A stretch of 5,724 nucleotides of DNA from an uncultured Gaiellaceae bacterium (GCA_955652075.1 CATPAS010000248.1:1-5724); one strand, 5' to 3'. Shown: positions 1-5,275, counted from the stretch's first letter. Numbers and translations are program-made. The notes: generated from the letters alone by a model not told the origin.

Positions 1-86
1 CTACTCCGGCGCGCCCTCATGGTAAGCGAAGGCGGTCTAGGCTGTTTTGGACACGGCCCAGCCGATGCCGCAGGCACCTTGGAGAG
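1..86. other. Left-edge segment without an identifiable gene
   Basis: I recognise no tRNA, promoter or repeat here. The reading frame of the following endonuclease fragment is open through this segment to the window edge, but it contains no in-frame ATG, GTG or TTG. The family's conserved N-terminus (HPKDxGDR) begins right after position 87, so I do not extend the gene leftwards. Confidence 0.4.
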
Positions 87-562
87 GTGGAGCATCCCAA
101 GGACATCGGTGACCGGACAACCCTTGCCGTAATGCTCGCCCTCCGCGAGCTTGGGTTTGCCGTGCTGGTTCCTTTCGGCGAAAACACGCGCTACGACCTG
201 GTCATAGACGACGGCGCGAAGATGGCGAGGGTCCAATGCAAGACCGGCAGGCTGCGGAAAGGCGCGGTCCTTTGGAGCATGTGCAGCAACTATGGGCACC
301 AAAAAAACCCCCGAGTAGTCCATCGCGATTACCAGGGAGAGGTTGATTACTTCGGGTGTTCTGCCCAGAGACTCAGGGCGTATACCTAATCCCCATCGCC
401 GACGTACCCATGCTTCGGCAAGGATCTCTGCGCGTCATGCCTCCAAAAAACAATCAGCAGAAGCTCATTCGTGGCGCACGCCAGTATGAGATCGGACGCG
501 TGGGGATCCACGCGTCCGACTCATTTCGCGAATTAGGCCGCGTCGACGAGCGCGTCGGGTGA
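87..562 (+). pseudogene. PD-(D/E)XK endonuclease of the group I intron-associated type, frameshifted
   Basis: This resembles the small PD-(D/E)XK nucleases annotated as group I intron-associated endonucleases, found free-standing in many actinobacterial genomes. The first part (GTG start at 87) carries HPKDIGDR at residues 3-10, GENTRYDLVID at 31-41 and VQCKTGR at 49-55. D37, Q50 and K52 are the likely metal-binding and catalytic residues. The frame is correct through VDYF, ending at 353, then runs to a premature stop at 387-389. The rest of the domain (VFCPETxxVYLIPI, LRVMPPKNNQQ, ARQYEI) continues in the -1 frame from 356 to a stop at 560-562. Restoring one base in the G run at 354-356 gives about 158 residues. 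The last 20 or so cross a hairpin and 30 bp of the convergent sigma gene, so they probably do not belong to the family domain. Either the gene is decayed or the read has an indel. It is visibly less GC-rich than its neighbours (32 of 60 bases at 421-480), which hints at transfer. Confidence 0.75.
492..519. terminator. 12-bp perfect stem-loop between convergent genes
   Basis: Arms 492-503 and 508-519 are exact reverse complements (TCGGACGCGTGG and its complement) around the loop GGAT. It lies 13 bp beyond the stop codon of the minus-strand sigma gene and just after the conserved part of the plus-strand endonuclease. The position suits a bidirectional terminator. Neither side has a real T tract (CTCATTTCG on plus, TCTCATACT on minus), so it would be a GC-rich, U-poor terminator or an RNA 3'-end stabiliser. 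Confidence 0.6.
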
Positions 563-1597
563 GATCGCGACGACGCCGGCCAGCTCGTCCTGGAGCTTGG
601 CCAGCGCATCGCGCTCCACCTGGCGGACCCGCTCGCGGCTCATGCTCAGCTCGCGGCCGATCTGCTCCAGCGAAGTCGACTCGCCGTCGAATCCGAACCG
701 CAGCTCGAGCACACGGCGCTCGCGCTCCGGCAGACGCCCGAGGGCGTTCCGCACGAACTGGCGACGGAGGGCCTCTCCGGCCTCCTCAGACGGATCCTCG
801 GCATTCTGATCGGCGAACAGGTCGCCGAACTCGCCGTCACCGTCCGAGCCGATCGTCTGGTTCAGCGACACGGATGCCTCGACTGCGCTGAGGGCTTCCT
901 CGACGTACACGAGGTCGAGCCCAGTCGCCTGGGCGAGCTCCTCATGAGTCGGCTCTTCGCCCGTCGCGGCCTGCAGCCGCGACCGTGCACGCGCAAGCTT
1001 CACGCGCCGCTCGTGGACGTGGGTCGGAATCCGGATCGTCGCGGACTGGTTGGACACCGCCCGCTGGCAGGCCTGGCGGATCCACCAGGTGGCATAGGTC
1101 GAGAACTTGTAACCGCGTCGCCAGTCGAACTTCTCGACGGCTCGGTTCAGCCCGATCACGCCTTCCTGGATCAGGTCGCCCAGCTGCATGCCGCGACCCT
1201 GGTACCGCTTCGCAATCGAGACCACGAGCCTGAGGTTCGAGTTGATCATCAGCTCCTTGGCCGTGCGGTCACCGCGCTCGATGCGCTTGGCGAGCGCCAC
1301 CTCCTCGGCGGCGGTGAGCAGCTGATAGCGGCCGGCGGCGTTCATGAACAGCGTCAGGCTGTCCGTCGTCCCGGAGACTTCGGCAGCAGCCCGAACGCGG
1401 GGTGCCGGAGGTGCGTCGTCCTCGAGTGGGACGATCTCGATGCCCTTCTCCTCGAGGTCGCCGCGAAGCTCAACGAGGTCATCTTCCTCGAGCTCGTTCG
1501 CCACGGCGAACGCCTCCAGGATCGCCTCGTCGACGGAGCCGAGCTCCTCGGCCTCGTGGAGAAACGACTGCAGGTCAAGTTCAGCAAGGTTCGTCAG
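533..1597 (-). CDS. Primary-like (sigma-70 group 1/2) RNA polymerase sigma factor
   Basis: This sigma factor directs RNA polymerase to promoters of the -10/-35 type. Numbering below is from the GTG at 1504, which gives 323 residues. Region 1.2 is at about 48-80, regions 2.1-2.4 at 81-163 (DLIQEG at 110-114; [15 protein letters not shown] at 134-148), region 3 at 164-245, and region 4 at 250-306 with helix-turn-helix [18 protein letters not shown]. The sequence before 1504 stays in frame and completes a region 1.1-like domain ([14 protein letters not shown] up to EEKGIEIV). I therefore place the start near 1597 at a CTG, 7 nt after the Shine-Dalgarno sequence AAGGAAGG (354 residues). No in-frame ATG, GTG or TTG exists upstream of 1504. 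The GTG at 1504 also has a GGAGG 8 nt upstream, so a shorter product is possible. The position equivalent to E. coli T440 is Q147. It follows sigH on the same strand. The family call is secure; whether this is the housekeeping or an alternative factor is not. Confidence 0.9.
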   Translation of the reverse strand: MTNLAELDLQSFLHEAEELGSVDEAILEAFAVANELEEDDLVELRGDLEEKGIEIVPLEDDAPPAPRVRAAAEVSGTTDSLTLFMNAAGRYQLLTAAEEVALAKRIERGDRTAKELMINSNLRLVVSIAKRYQGRGMQLGDLIQEGVIGLNRAVEKFDWRRGYKFSTYATWWIRQACQRAVSNQSATIRIPTHVHERRVKLARARSRLQAATGEEPTHEELAQATGLDLVYVEEALSAVEASVSLNQTIGSDGDGEFGDLFADQNAEDPSEEAGEALRRQFVRNALGRLPERERRVLELRFGFDGESTSLEQIGRELSMSRERVRQVERDALAKLQDELAGVVAISPDALVDAA

Positions 1598-1604
1598 CGT
1601 GGTT

Positions 1605-1612
1605 CCTTCCTT
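1605..1612 (-). promoter_or_regulatory. Shine-Dalgarno sequence supporting a CTG start for the sigma gene
   Basis: The minus strand reads AAGGAAGG here, 7 nt before an in-frame CTG at 1597-1595. It decides the proposed start because the frame has no standard start codon upstream of the GTG at 1504, although the homologous region 1.1 begins well before that GTG. Confidence 0.5.
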
Positions 1613-1638
1613 TCGTTTCGGTCTGGAGCCCGTTCGCG

Positions 1639-1657
1639 GCGGTCCAATCCGGACCGC
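1639..1657 (-). promoter_or_regulatory. Hairpin in the leader of the sigma gene
   Basis: Seven-bp arms (plus-strand GCGGTCC at 1639-1645 and GGACCGC at 1651-1657) flank a 5-nt loop. It lies in the predicted 5' leader about 27 nt upstream of the Shine-Dalgarno sequence. There is no following T tract, so it is a leader structure of unknown function and not an obvious terminator. Confidence 0.4.
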
Positions 1658-1680
1658 GCCTGGGGCCCCGCACCATCTAA

Positions 1681-1707
1681 AACGCGGTAGAGGCGGCCAG
1701 AATTCCC
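1681..1707 (-). promoter_or_regulatory. Candidate sigma-R-type (ECF) promoter, GGGAAT-N18-GTT
   Basis: The minus strand has GGGAAT at 1707-1702, exactly 18 nt, then GTT at 1683-1681. This fits the consensus known for Streptomyces sigma-R and mycobacterial SigH. Transcription would start near 1673, about 75 nt ahead of the proposed CTG start. In Streptomyces the principal sigma gene hrdB also has a sigma-R-dependent promoter. Nothing in this window shows that an ECF sigma factor of this kind is present. GGGAAT also forms part of a hairpin arm, so the match could be incidental. Confidence 0.35.
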
Positions 1708-1738
1708 GGTTTAAAGCAGGACTTGCCGGGATTTCTGG
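1697..1738 (-). terminator. Large inverted repeat across the sigH stop codon
   Basis: Plus-strand arms CCAGAATTCCCGG (1697-1709) and CCGGGATTTCTGG (1726-1738) pair at 12 of 13 positions around a 16-nt loop that holds the sigH stop codon. As RNA it would fold the last sigH codons onto the intergenic spacer. No U tract follows, so it may attenuate read-through into the next sigma gene or protect a 3' end rather than act as a classic terminator. Confidence 0.45.
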
Positions 1739-2367
1739 TGGGTAAGGATCTTTCTCTTTACCCGCTGGAGCGCGTTATCGATGGTTTTCGTGTCGCATTC
1801 TAGATCCTCGGCCATCTGCTCGTAGGATTCACCCTCCAGGTAGAGCCGGAGGGCGTCCGCCTCGAGCTGGGAGAGGCCGCTCCCCAGGGTGAAAACGAGG
1901 CTCTGGAGCTCCTCGGTCGAGATCACGCAGACCGCGGGATCGTCCACGCCGGGCCCCGGGAGGGCATCCCCGAGGGTGCACTCGCTGTCCGACTCCTGGC
2001 CGGCCGGGGTGTGGCTGAACGAGACGTAGGTGTTGAGCGGGGCGTGCTTGAAGCGGGTCGCGGTCTTGATCGCCGTGATGATCTGGCGGGTGACGCACAG
2101 CTCGGCGAAGCTCCGGAAGGAGGTCTCCTTGTCGGCGCGGAAGTCCCGCACAGCCTTGTACAGCCCGATCAGGCCTTCCTGGACGAGATCCTCCGAGTCC
2201 CCGCCGGCGAGGAAGTAGGAGCTCGCCTTGAGCCGGACGAAGCCGTTGTAGCGCCGGATCAGGACGTCGAGCGCCCCGCCGTCGCCGTTCCGCGCGCGCA
2301 TCACCAGTTGGAGATCTTCGAGCTCCCTCTGGGCCTTCTGCGCAGCGGTTGCGGGACGTGCGGCCAT
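1711..2367 (-). CDS. sigH: SigH-family RNA polymerase sigma factor (sigma-30 type)
   Basis: This closely resembles Bacillus SigH, the sigma factor controlling early stationary-phase and sporulation genes, and has the same length (218 residues). Region 2 has [18 protein letters not shown] at 59-76, then [30 protein letters not shown] at 83-112. Region 4 has [31 protein letters not shown] at about 176-206, with the family's [11 protein letters not shown]. The loop at 115-150 is divergent. The ATG at 2367 follows GGGGAGG with a 4-nt spacer. Its position after cysS-rlmB-yacP matches the Bacillus order cysS-mrnC-rlmB-rae1(yacP)-sigH, apart from the marR cassette placed between. It appears to have its own promoter. 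Thermoleophilia are not classical endospore formers, so the regulon here is unknown; a stationary-phase or general stress role is inference. Confidence 0.93.
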   Translation of the reverse strand: MAARPATAAQKAQRELEDLQLVMRARNGDGGALDVLIRRYNGFVRLKASSYFLAGGDSEDLVQEGLIGLYKAVRDFRADKETSFRSFAELCVTRQIITAIKTATRFKHAPLNTYVSFSHTPAGQESDSECTLGDALPGPGVDDPAVCVISTEELQSLVFTLGSGLSQLEADALRLYLEGESYEQMAEDLECDTKTIDNALQRVKRKILTHQKSRQVLL

Positions 2368-2391
2368 CTGGCCTCCCCGGGGTCAGGGGCA

Positions 2392-2404
2392 AGACTTGAA
2401 GTCT
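2392..2404. promoter_or_regulatory. Near-palindrome AGACTT-G-AAGTCT in the sigH leader
   Basis: Two 6-bp arms that are exact reverse complements flank one central base. The site lies about 12-25 nt downstream of the predicted sigH transcription start and 24 nt upstream of the ATG. That would suit a repressor operator. No regulator family is recognisable from the site alone. Confidence 0.35.
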
Positions 2405-2423
2405 CACCCTAAGGTTGAGGGAG

Positions 2424-2452
2424 AAGATAGCAAGGACCGCTCGTCTTTACAA
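2424..2452 (-). promoter_or_regulatory. Sigma-70-like promoter of sigH
   Basis: The minus strand carries TTGTAA (2452-2447, 4 of 6 to TTGACA), a 17-bp spacer and TATCTT (2429-2424, 4 of 6 to TATAAT). The predicted start is near 2417, giving a leader of about 50 nt. The -35 overlaps a small hairpin, CGTCTT-TAC-AAGACG at 2442-2456. The promoter would let sigH be expressed independently of the upstream cassette. Confidence 0.55.
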
Positions 2453-2478
2453 GACGCTTGCAGTGGACCCAGGATGTT

Positions 2479-2494
2479 ACGAACGTATGTTCGT
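2479..2494. promoter_or_regulatory. LexA/SOS-box match
   Basis: The perfect inverted repeat ACGAAC-GTAT-GTTCGT fits every position of the Gram-positive LexA consensus CGAACRNRYGTTYG at 2480-2493. It begins at the stop codon of the FMN reductase gene, about 27 bp upstream of the -35 of the predicted sigH promoter. As RNA it is only a 6-bp stem with no T tract, so it is a poor terminator. DNA-damage control of sigH is inference. Confidence 0.45.
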
Positions 2495-3051
2495 CAGGCC
2501 AGAACGAGTGCCCGCGACTGGGTCTCGGAGAGCAGCGCCTCGATCGTCTCTGCCAGCTGCTCCTGGAGCGACTCGTCCTCGAGCCGGCCCTCCTCGTCGA
2601 ATCGGGTCGGCGCGTGCCCGACTGCGACTTCGCCGTCCACCACCCGCGCACCGATGGCAGCCAGCACCTTCCGCAGCTCGGCCTGGGCCCACACTGCTCC
2701 GAAGGCTCCCGTGCTCGCACCGACGACCGCGACCGGCTTGTTCCGGAGCGGGTTCGTCGCGATAGGCCGGGAGACCCAGTCGAGCGCGTTCTTGAGCGAG
2801 CCGGGGATCGACGAGTTGTATTCGGGCGTCGCGAACAGGACCGCGTCCGCCTCACCGATTGCACTGCGTAGAGCCGCGACCGCCATCGGCGCCGGCTGGA
2901 CATCGTCCTCCTCGTCGTAAGGCGGGACTTCCTTCACGCCCTGGTAGACGACGAAGTCGACCTCCGGAGGGAGAAGCTCCTCCGCGACGCGGAGGAGCTT
3001 CGTGTTGTAAGAGTCCGGGCGCAGGCTGCCCGAAATCCCGAGGACCTTCAT
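2494..3051 (-). CDS. NADPH-dependent FMN reductase family protein (flavodoxin-like quinone/azo/chromate reductase type)
   Basis: A cytoplasmic flavoprotein of 185 residues, the usual length for the family. It likely uses NAD(P)H and bound FMN to reduce quinones, azo compounds or similar electrophiles by two electrons. The phosphate-binding loop GISGSLRPDSYN is at residues 5-16. The FMN-binding motif TPEYNSSIPGSLKNALDWVS spans 75-94, with conserved P76, E77, Y78, N79, G84, K87 and N88. A third flavin-contacting loop, GASTGAFG, is at 111-118. There is no signal peptide. The ATG at 3051 lies 5 nt after the yceI stop, and its ribosome site GAGGGAGG sits inside the last codons of yceI, so the two genes are almost certainly co-transcribed. 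Related families (ChrR, YieF, azoreductase) cannot be separated by sequence reading alone, so the substrate is open. Confidence 0.9.
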   Translation of the reverse strand: MKVLGISGSLRPDSYNTKLLRVAEELLPPEVDFVVYQGVKEVPPYDEEDDVQPAPMAVAALRSAIGEADAVLFATPEYNSSIPGSLKNALDWVSRPIATNPLRNKPVAVVGASTGAFGAVWAQAELRKVLAAIGARVVDGEVAVGHAPTRFDEEGRLEDESLQEQLAETIEALLSETQSRALVLA

Positions 3052-3056
3052 CGGGC

Positions 3057-3605
3057 TTACGCCTCCCTCACGAAATAGAGCTCGGCCGCGAGCTTGACCT
3101 CGTCGGCCAGTGCCGGCTTCCCGTCGGGGAGCGGCACGTTCCAGTTGACGCCGAACTCCTGGCGGTCGACCGTCGTGTCGAGCTCGAGCGAGATGCGCTC
3201 GCGCCCATACGGGTCGGTGATCGGCTCGCCGAGGGTTCCCGTCAACTCGACCGGCTTCTCGACGCCCTTGATCGTGATCCCGCCGCGGACCGTAATCTGA
3301 TCGCCCGCGCGCTCGATCTCGCTGGACTCGAAGCTCAGCTCCGGGTAGCGCTCCGCGTCGAAGAAATCAGGCGACTGAATGTGGGCAACGAGGTTCTCGT
3401 CCTTGAGATCCGCGCTCGCGACCTTGGCCGAGCCCGTCAGCACGGGGGCGTCGCCCTCGGCGTCGAGCTTCGCGGCTACCTCGCGGAACTGGCCGCGGAA
3501 GGCGCCGCCCATGTAGTCGACCTCGAACCCGATGGTCGAGTGGACGGGGTCGAGCTGCCAGGTGCCGACCGGCAATGCCTGGCGGGTGTCTGTCGTAGTG
3601 CTCAT
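3057..3605 (-). CDS. YceI family protein (lipocalin-like beta-barrel)
   Basis: YceI proteins fold as an extended lipocalin-like barrel; a Thermus member binds an isoprenoid quinone-like lipid. At 182 residues this one spans the whole domain. It has WQLDPVHSTIGFEV at 16-29, HIQSPDFFDAERYPELSFESSE at 75-96, the KGVEKPVELTG strand at 113-123, and DRQEFGVNWN at 147-156. It lacks a signal peptide, so unlike E. coli YceI it is probably cytoplasmic, as in many actinobacterial homologues. The ATG at 3605 follows an excellent ribosome site, AAGGAGGAG, with a 5-nt spacer. It heads an operon with the FMN reductase and is divergent from marR, from which it is probably regulated. A role in quinone or lipid handling under oxidative or electrophile stress is inference from these neighbours. 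Confidence 0.93.
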   Translation of the reverse strand: MSTTTDTRQALPVGTWQLDPVHSTIGFEVDYMGGAFRGQFREVAAKLDAEGDAPVLTGSAKVASADLKDENLVAHIQSPDFFDAERYPELSFESSEIERAGDQITVRGGITIKGVEKPVELTGTLGEPITDPYGRERISLELDTTVDRQEFGVNWNVPLPDGKPALADEVKLAAELYFVREA

Positions 3606-3633
3606 TTACACTCCTCCTTGAGTACGCTATAGT
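3605..3633 (+). promoter_or_regulatory. marR promoter
   Basis: TTTACA (3605-3610, 5 of 6 to TTGACA), a 17-bp spacer and TATAGT (3628-3633, 5 of 6 to TATAAT) predict a start near 3640, 25 nt before the TTG start codon. The -35 touches the yceI start codon and the spacer contains the yceI ribosome-binding site, so polymerase here would also cover the yceI translation start. Confidence 0.65.
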
Positions 3634-3648
3634 TGATTACGCAACCAA
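3633..3648. promoter_or_regulatory. Probable MarR operator
   Basis: TTGATTAC/GCAACCAA is an imperfect palindrome (12 of 16 bases symmetric, TTGnTTnCGnAAnCAA) centred at 3640.5. That is exactly between the marR and yceI -10 boxes and on both predicted start sites. Size and A/T-rich half-sites are typical for MarR-family operators. One bound dimer could block both promoters. Confidence 0.55.
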
Positions 3649-3676
3649 TGGTAGCGAGGAAACCTTGTCTAGTCAA
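3648..3676 (-). promoter_or_regulatory. yceI-FMN reductase operon promoter
   Basis: The minus strand carries TTGACT (3676-3671, 5 of 6), a 17-bp spacer and TACCAT (3653-3648, 4 of 6). The predicted start is near 3641, giving a leader of about 36 nt. The -35 lies inside the first codons of marR, so this promoter and the marR promoter face each other. Confidence 0.55.
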
Positions 3677-4147
3677 GTATTGACCCAACAACAAGATTTG
3701 GCCCTGGATTCCTGGGTGCGGCTCCTTCGGGGGCACGCCTCGGTAACCCGCGCCATCAGCGCCCAGCTCGTGGCCGAGCACGGCCTGACGATCAATGACT
3801 ACGAGGCGCTGCTCCACCTGGCGAAGGCCGAGGACGGCCGGATGAGGCGCGTCGACCTGGCCGAGCGGCTGATCCTGACCGCCTCCGGCGTGACCCGGCT
3901 CCTCGACGGCCTAGAGGCCGGCGGCCTCGTGGAGCGGGCCTCTTGCGCCAGCGACCGACGGGTCACCTATGCGGTCCTCACCGAGACCGGGCGCACGAAG
4001 CTGCGAGAGTCCTCGAAGTCCCACATCGCGGACGTGCGGACATTCTTCGAAGAGCGGTACAGCAGCGACGAGCTCCAACAGCTTGCCGACCTGCTCGGGC
4101 GGCTGCCCGGCGCCGGCTCGGCTGTCGAAGGAGACTGCTCGGCCTAG
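3665..4147 (+). CDS. MarR family transcriptional regulator
   Basis: A winged helix-turn-helix repressor of 160 residues, normal for a MarR dimer subunit. Helices at 11-55 and 115-147 form the dimer interface. The DNA-binding part runs RRVDLAERLILTASGVTRLLDGLEAGGLVER at 61-91, and the wing SDRRVTYAVLTETG at 96-109 includes the family's conserved D97-R98-R99. C94 at the base of the wing and C158 near the C-terminus are the only cysteines; a redox role is possible but unproven. The TTG start at 3665 is preceded by GAGGA with a 4-nt spacer, and no other in-frame start is suitable. Its divergent neighbours yceI and the FMN reductase, and the palindrome between the promoters, suggest it represses both itself and that operon. 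The ligand is unknown; phenolic, quinone or peroxide-type inducers would fit. Confidence 0.93.
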   Translation: MSSQVLTQQQDLALDSWVRLLRGHASVTRAISAQLVAEHGLTINDYEALLHLAKAEDGRMRRVDLAERLILTASGVTRLLDGLEAGGLVERASCASDRRVTYAVLTETGRTKLRESSKSHIADVRTFFEERYSSDELQQLADLLGRLPGAGSAVEGDCSA

Positions 4148-4575
4148 CCGCCGCGCCGCATTCGCTCGAGCTTCGCCCGCGTCTCCTCGTCGAGCGTGTC
4201 GCGGAGGTGATGCGGACGATCTTCGCGGTGCGTGACGGCCTCCATCTCGCCGAGGAACGTCGCCGACGAGCGCTTCTGCACCTCCTGGCCGGACGTACCT
4301 CGCACGGCGCTGTCGGAAGAGACGAGGCAGACGACCTCCGTGCCTCGGTTCTCGGCCGCCAGGCGCTCGAGCGTCGTATCCGCATCCTTCGCGTAGCGCA
4401 CCTCCAGTGGGCCGTAGGACTCATCCACGCCGGACCCGTCGAAGACGAGATACCCACGCGCGCCCTTCAGCGCGACGAAGCTGGCGAGCTCGTCTCGTAG
4501 CTCGCGCAGGTCCTTGTAGCTCCCTGCGTGCAAGAGGTTGTGGCCGTCGAAGAGATAGAGCGTGGGATCAGGCAC
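4144..4575 (-). CDS. NYN-domain (YacP/Rae1-like) putative endoribonuclease
   Basis: NYN domains are PIN-like metal-dependent ribonucleases. Bacillus Rae1 (YacP) enters the ribosome A site and cuts mRNA during translation. Recognisable here are the first acidic strand LFDGHNLL at 8-15 (D10, N13), LVFDGSG at 43-49 (D46), the acidic helix DADTTLERLA at 64-73, VSSDSAVR at 85-92 (D88) and GTSGQEVQKR at 93-102. At 143 residues it is shorter than the roughly 170 of Rae1 but the catalytic core appears whole. The GTG start at 4575 overlaps the rlmB stop by 8 bp, so translation is probably coupled. At the other end its TAG shares CTAG with the marR TAG. The Rae1-like role is inference from family and from the conserved rlmB-yacP order. 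Confidence 0.85.
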   Translation of the reverse strand: MPDPTLYLFDGHNLLHAGSYKDLRELRDELASFVALKGARGYLVFDGSGVDESYGPLEVRYAKDADTTLERLAAENRGTEVVCLVSSDSAVRGTSGQEVQKRSSATFLGEMEAVTHREDRPHHLRDTLDEETRAKLERMRRGG

Positions 4576-5275
4576 GCTGACGCCTCGCCTCGTAGAGCAT
4601 CAGAGCCGCCGCGACGCTGACGTTCAAGGATTCGACGTGGCCGTCGAGTGGGATCGAGATCGCGTCGTCGCAGGTCTTGCGTACGAGCGGGCGCAGGCCC
4701 TTGCCTTCGGCGCCGAAGACGAGCGCCAGCCCGCCCGTTAGGTCGGCGTCCCACATCGTCGTCGTCGCGTCGCCGGCGGCGGCGTAGATCCAGAAGTCGC
4801 CCCGCTTCACCTCGCTGAGGTAGCGCGCCAGATTGGGGACGACTGCGACCGGCAGATGCTCGACCGCGCCCGCCGACGCGCGCGCGACCGCAGGCGTCAC
4901 GGTGGCCGACCCGTGCGCCGGGACGATCACTCCCGTTGCGCCCGCTCCTTCGGCGCTGCGGATGACGGCGCCGAGGTTGCGCGGGTCCGTCACCTGGTCG
5001 AGACACGCAAGCAGCGGAACCTCGGCGGCGGCGAGCTCCCACCCGTCCGCGTACTTGTACGGCTCGCACCACGCGAGCACGCCCTGGTGATCGCGCGTGC
5101 CGGCCGCTTCGCTGAGCTCGCGCTCCGGCTTCAGTTGCATGCGCGGGCGCTCGAGGTCCTGCAGCCAGGGCTCCGTCTTGACGGCGCGCTCCGTTGCCCA
5201 GAGCTCGAGCACTTCGCGGGGCCCGCGCAGCGCCTCACGCACCGGGCGGCGGCCGTAGACCTGCTCGCGCGTCAT
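4568..5275 (-). CDS. rlmB: 23S rRNA (guanosine-2'-O)-methyltransferase RlmB (TrmH/SpoU family)
   Basis: A SPOUT-fold enzyme using S-adenosylmethionine to 2'-O-methylate a guanosine in the 23S rRNA peptidyl-transferase region (G2251 in E. coli). The N-terminal substrate-binding domain starts with VYGRRPVREAL at 6-16. The three SpoU motifs are intact: LDQVTDPRNLGAVIRSAEGAG at 92-112 (N100, R106), LVFGAEGKGLRPL at 185-197 (E190), and SLNVSVAAALMLYEA at 216-230 (N218). At 235 residues it is near the usual 240-250. I chose the ATG at 5275 because the conserved N-terminus begins there and it overlaps the cysS stop as ATGA; the open frame further upstream is only the GC-rich shadow of cysS. The cysS-rlmB pairing is common in both Actinobacteria and Firmicutes. 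Confidence 0.95.
   Translation of the reverse strand: MTREQVYGRRPVREALRGPREVLELWATERAVKTEPWLQDLERPRMQLKPERELSEAAGTRDHQGVLAWCEPYKYADGWELAAAEVPLLACLDQVTDPRNLGAVIRSAEGAGATGVIVPAHGSATVTPAVARASAGAVEHLPVAVVPNLARYLSEVKRGDFWIYAAAGDATTTMWDADLTGGLALVFGAEGKGLRPLVRKTCDDAISIPLDGHVESLNVSVAAALMLYEARRQRA

Noticed and set aside
1..86. Possible tRNA or group I intron end near the endonuclease
   Set aside because: I found no acceptor/T-arm pattern (no GGTTCGAATCC-like arm) and no pairing I could defend as intron core.
302..308. A AAA AAC slippery heptamer in the endonuclease gene, in the correct phase for programmed -1 frameshifting
   Set aside because: After a -1 slip here the new frame meets TGA at 344-346, before the rest of the domain, and the family sequence stays in frame 0 up to 353. 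It cannot join the two halves.
944..1690. Long plus-strand open frame (248 codons) opposite the sigma gene
   Set aside because: It is antisense to a strongly conserved sigma factor and reads as the usual GC-rich shadow without recognisable motifs.
2442..2456. CGTCTT-TAC-AAGACG hairpin as a terminator of the FMN reductase gene
   Set aside because: The stem is only 6 bp with no T tract, and it overlaps the best -35 of the sigH promoter, which explains the location better.
2859..3632. Plus-strand open frame of 257 codons opposite yceI and the 5' part of the reductase gene
   Set aside because: Both opposite-strand genes have clear family motifs and ribosome sites; this frame is a composition shadow.
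4107..4116. CCGGCGCCGG self-complementary decamer near the end of marR
   Set aside because: It has no loop, lies within coding sequence, and is expected often in DNA this GC-rich.
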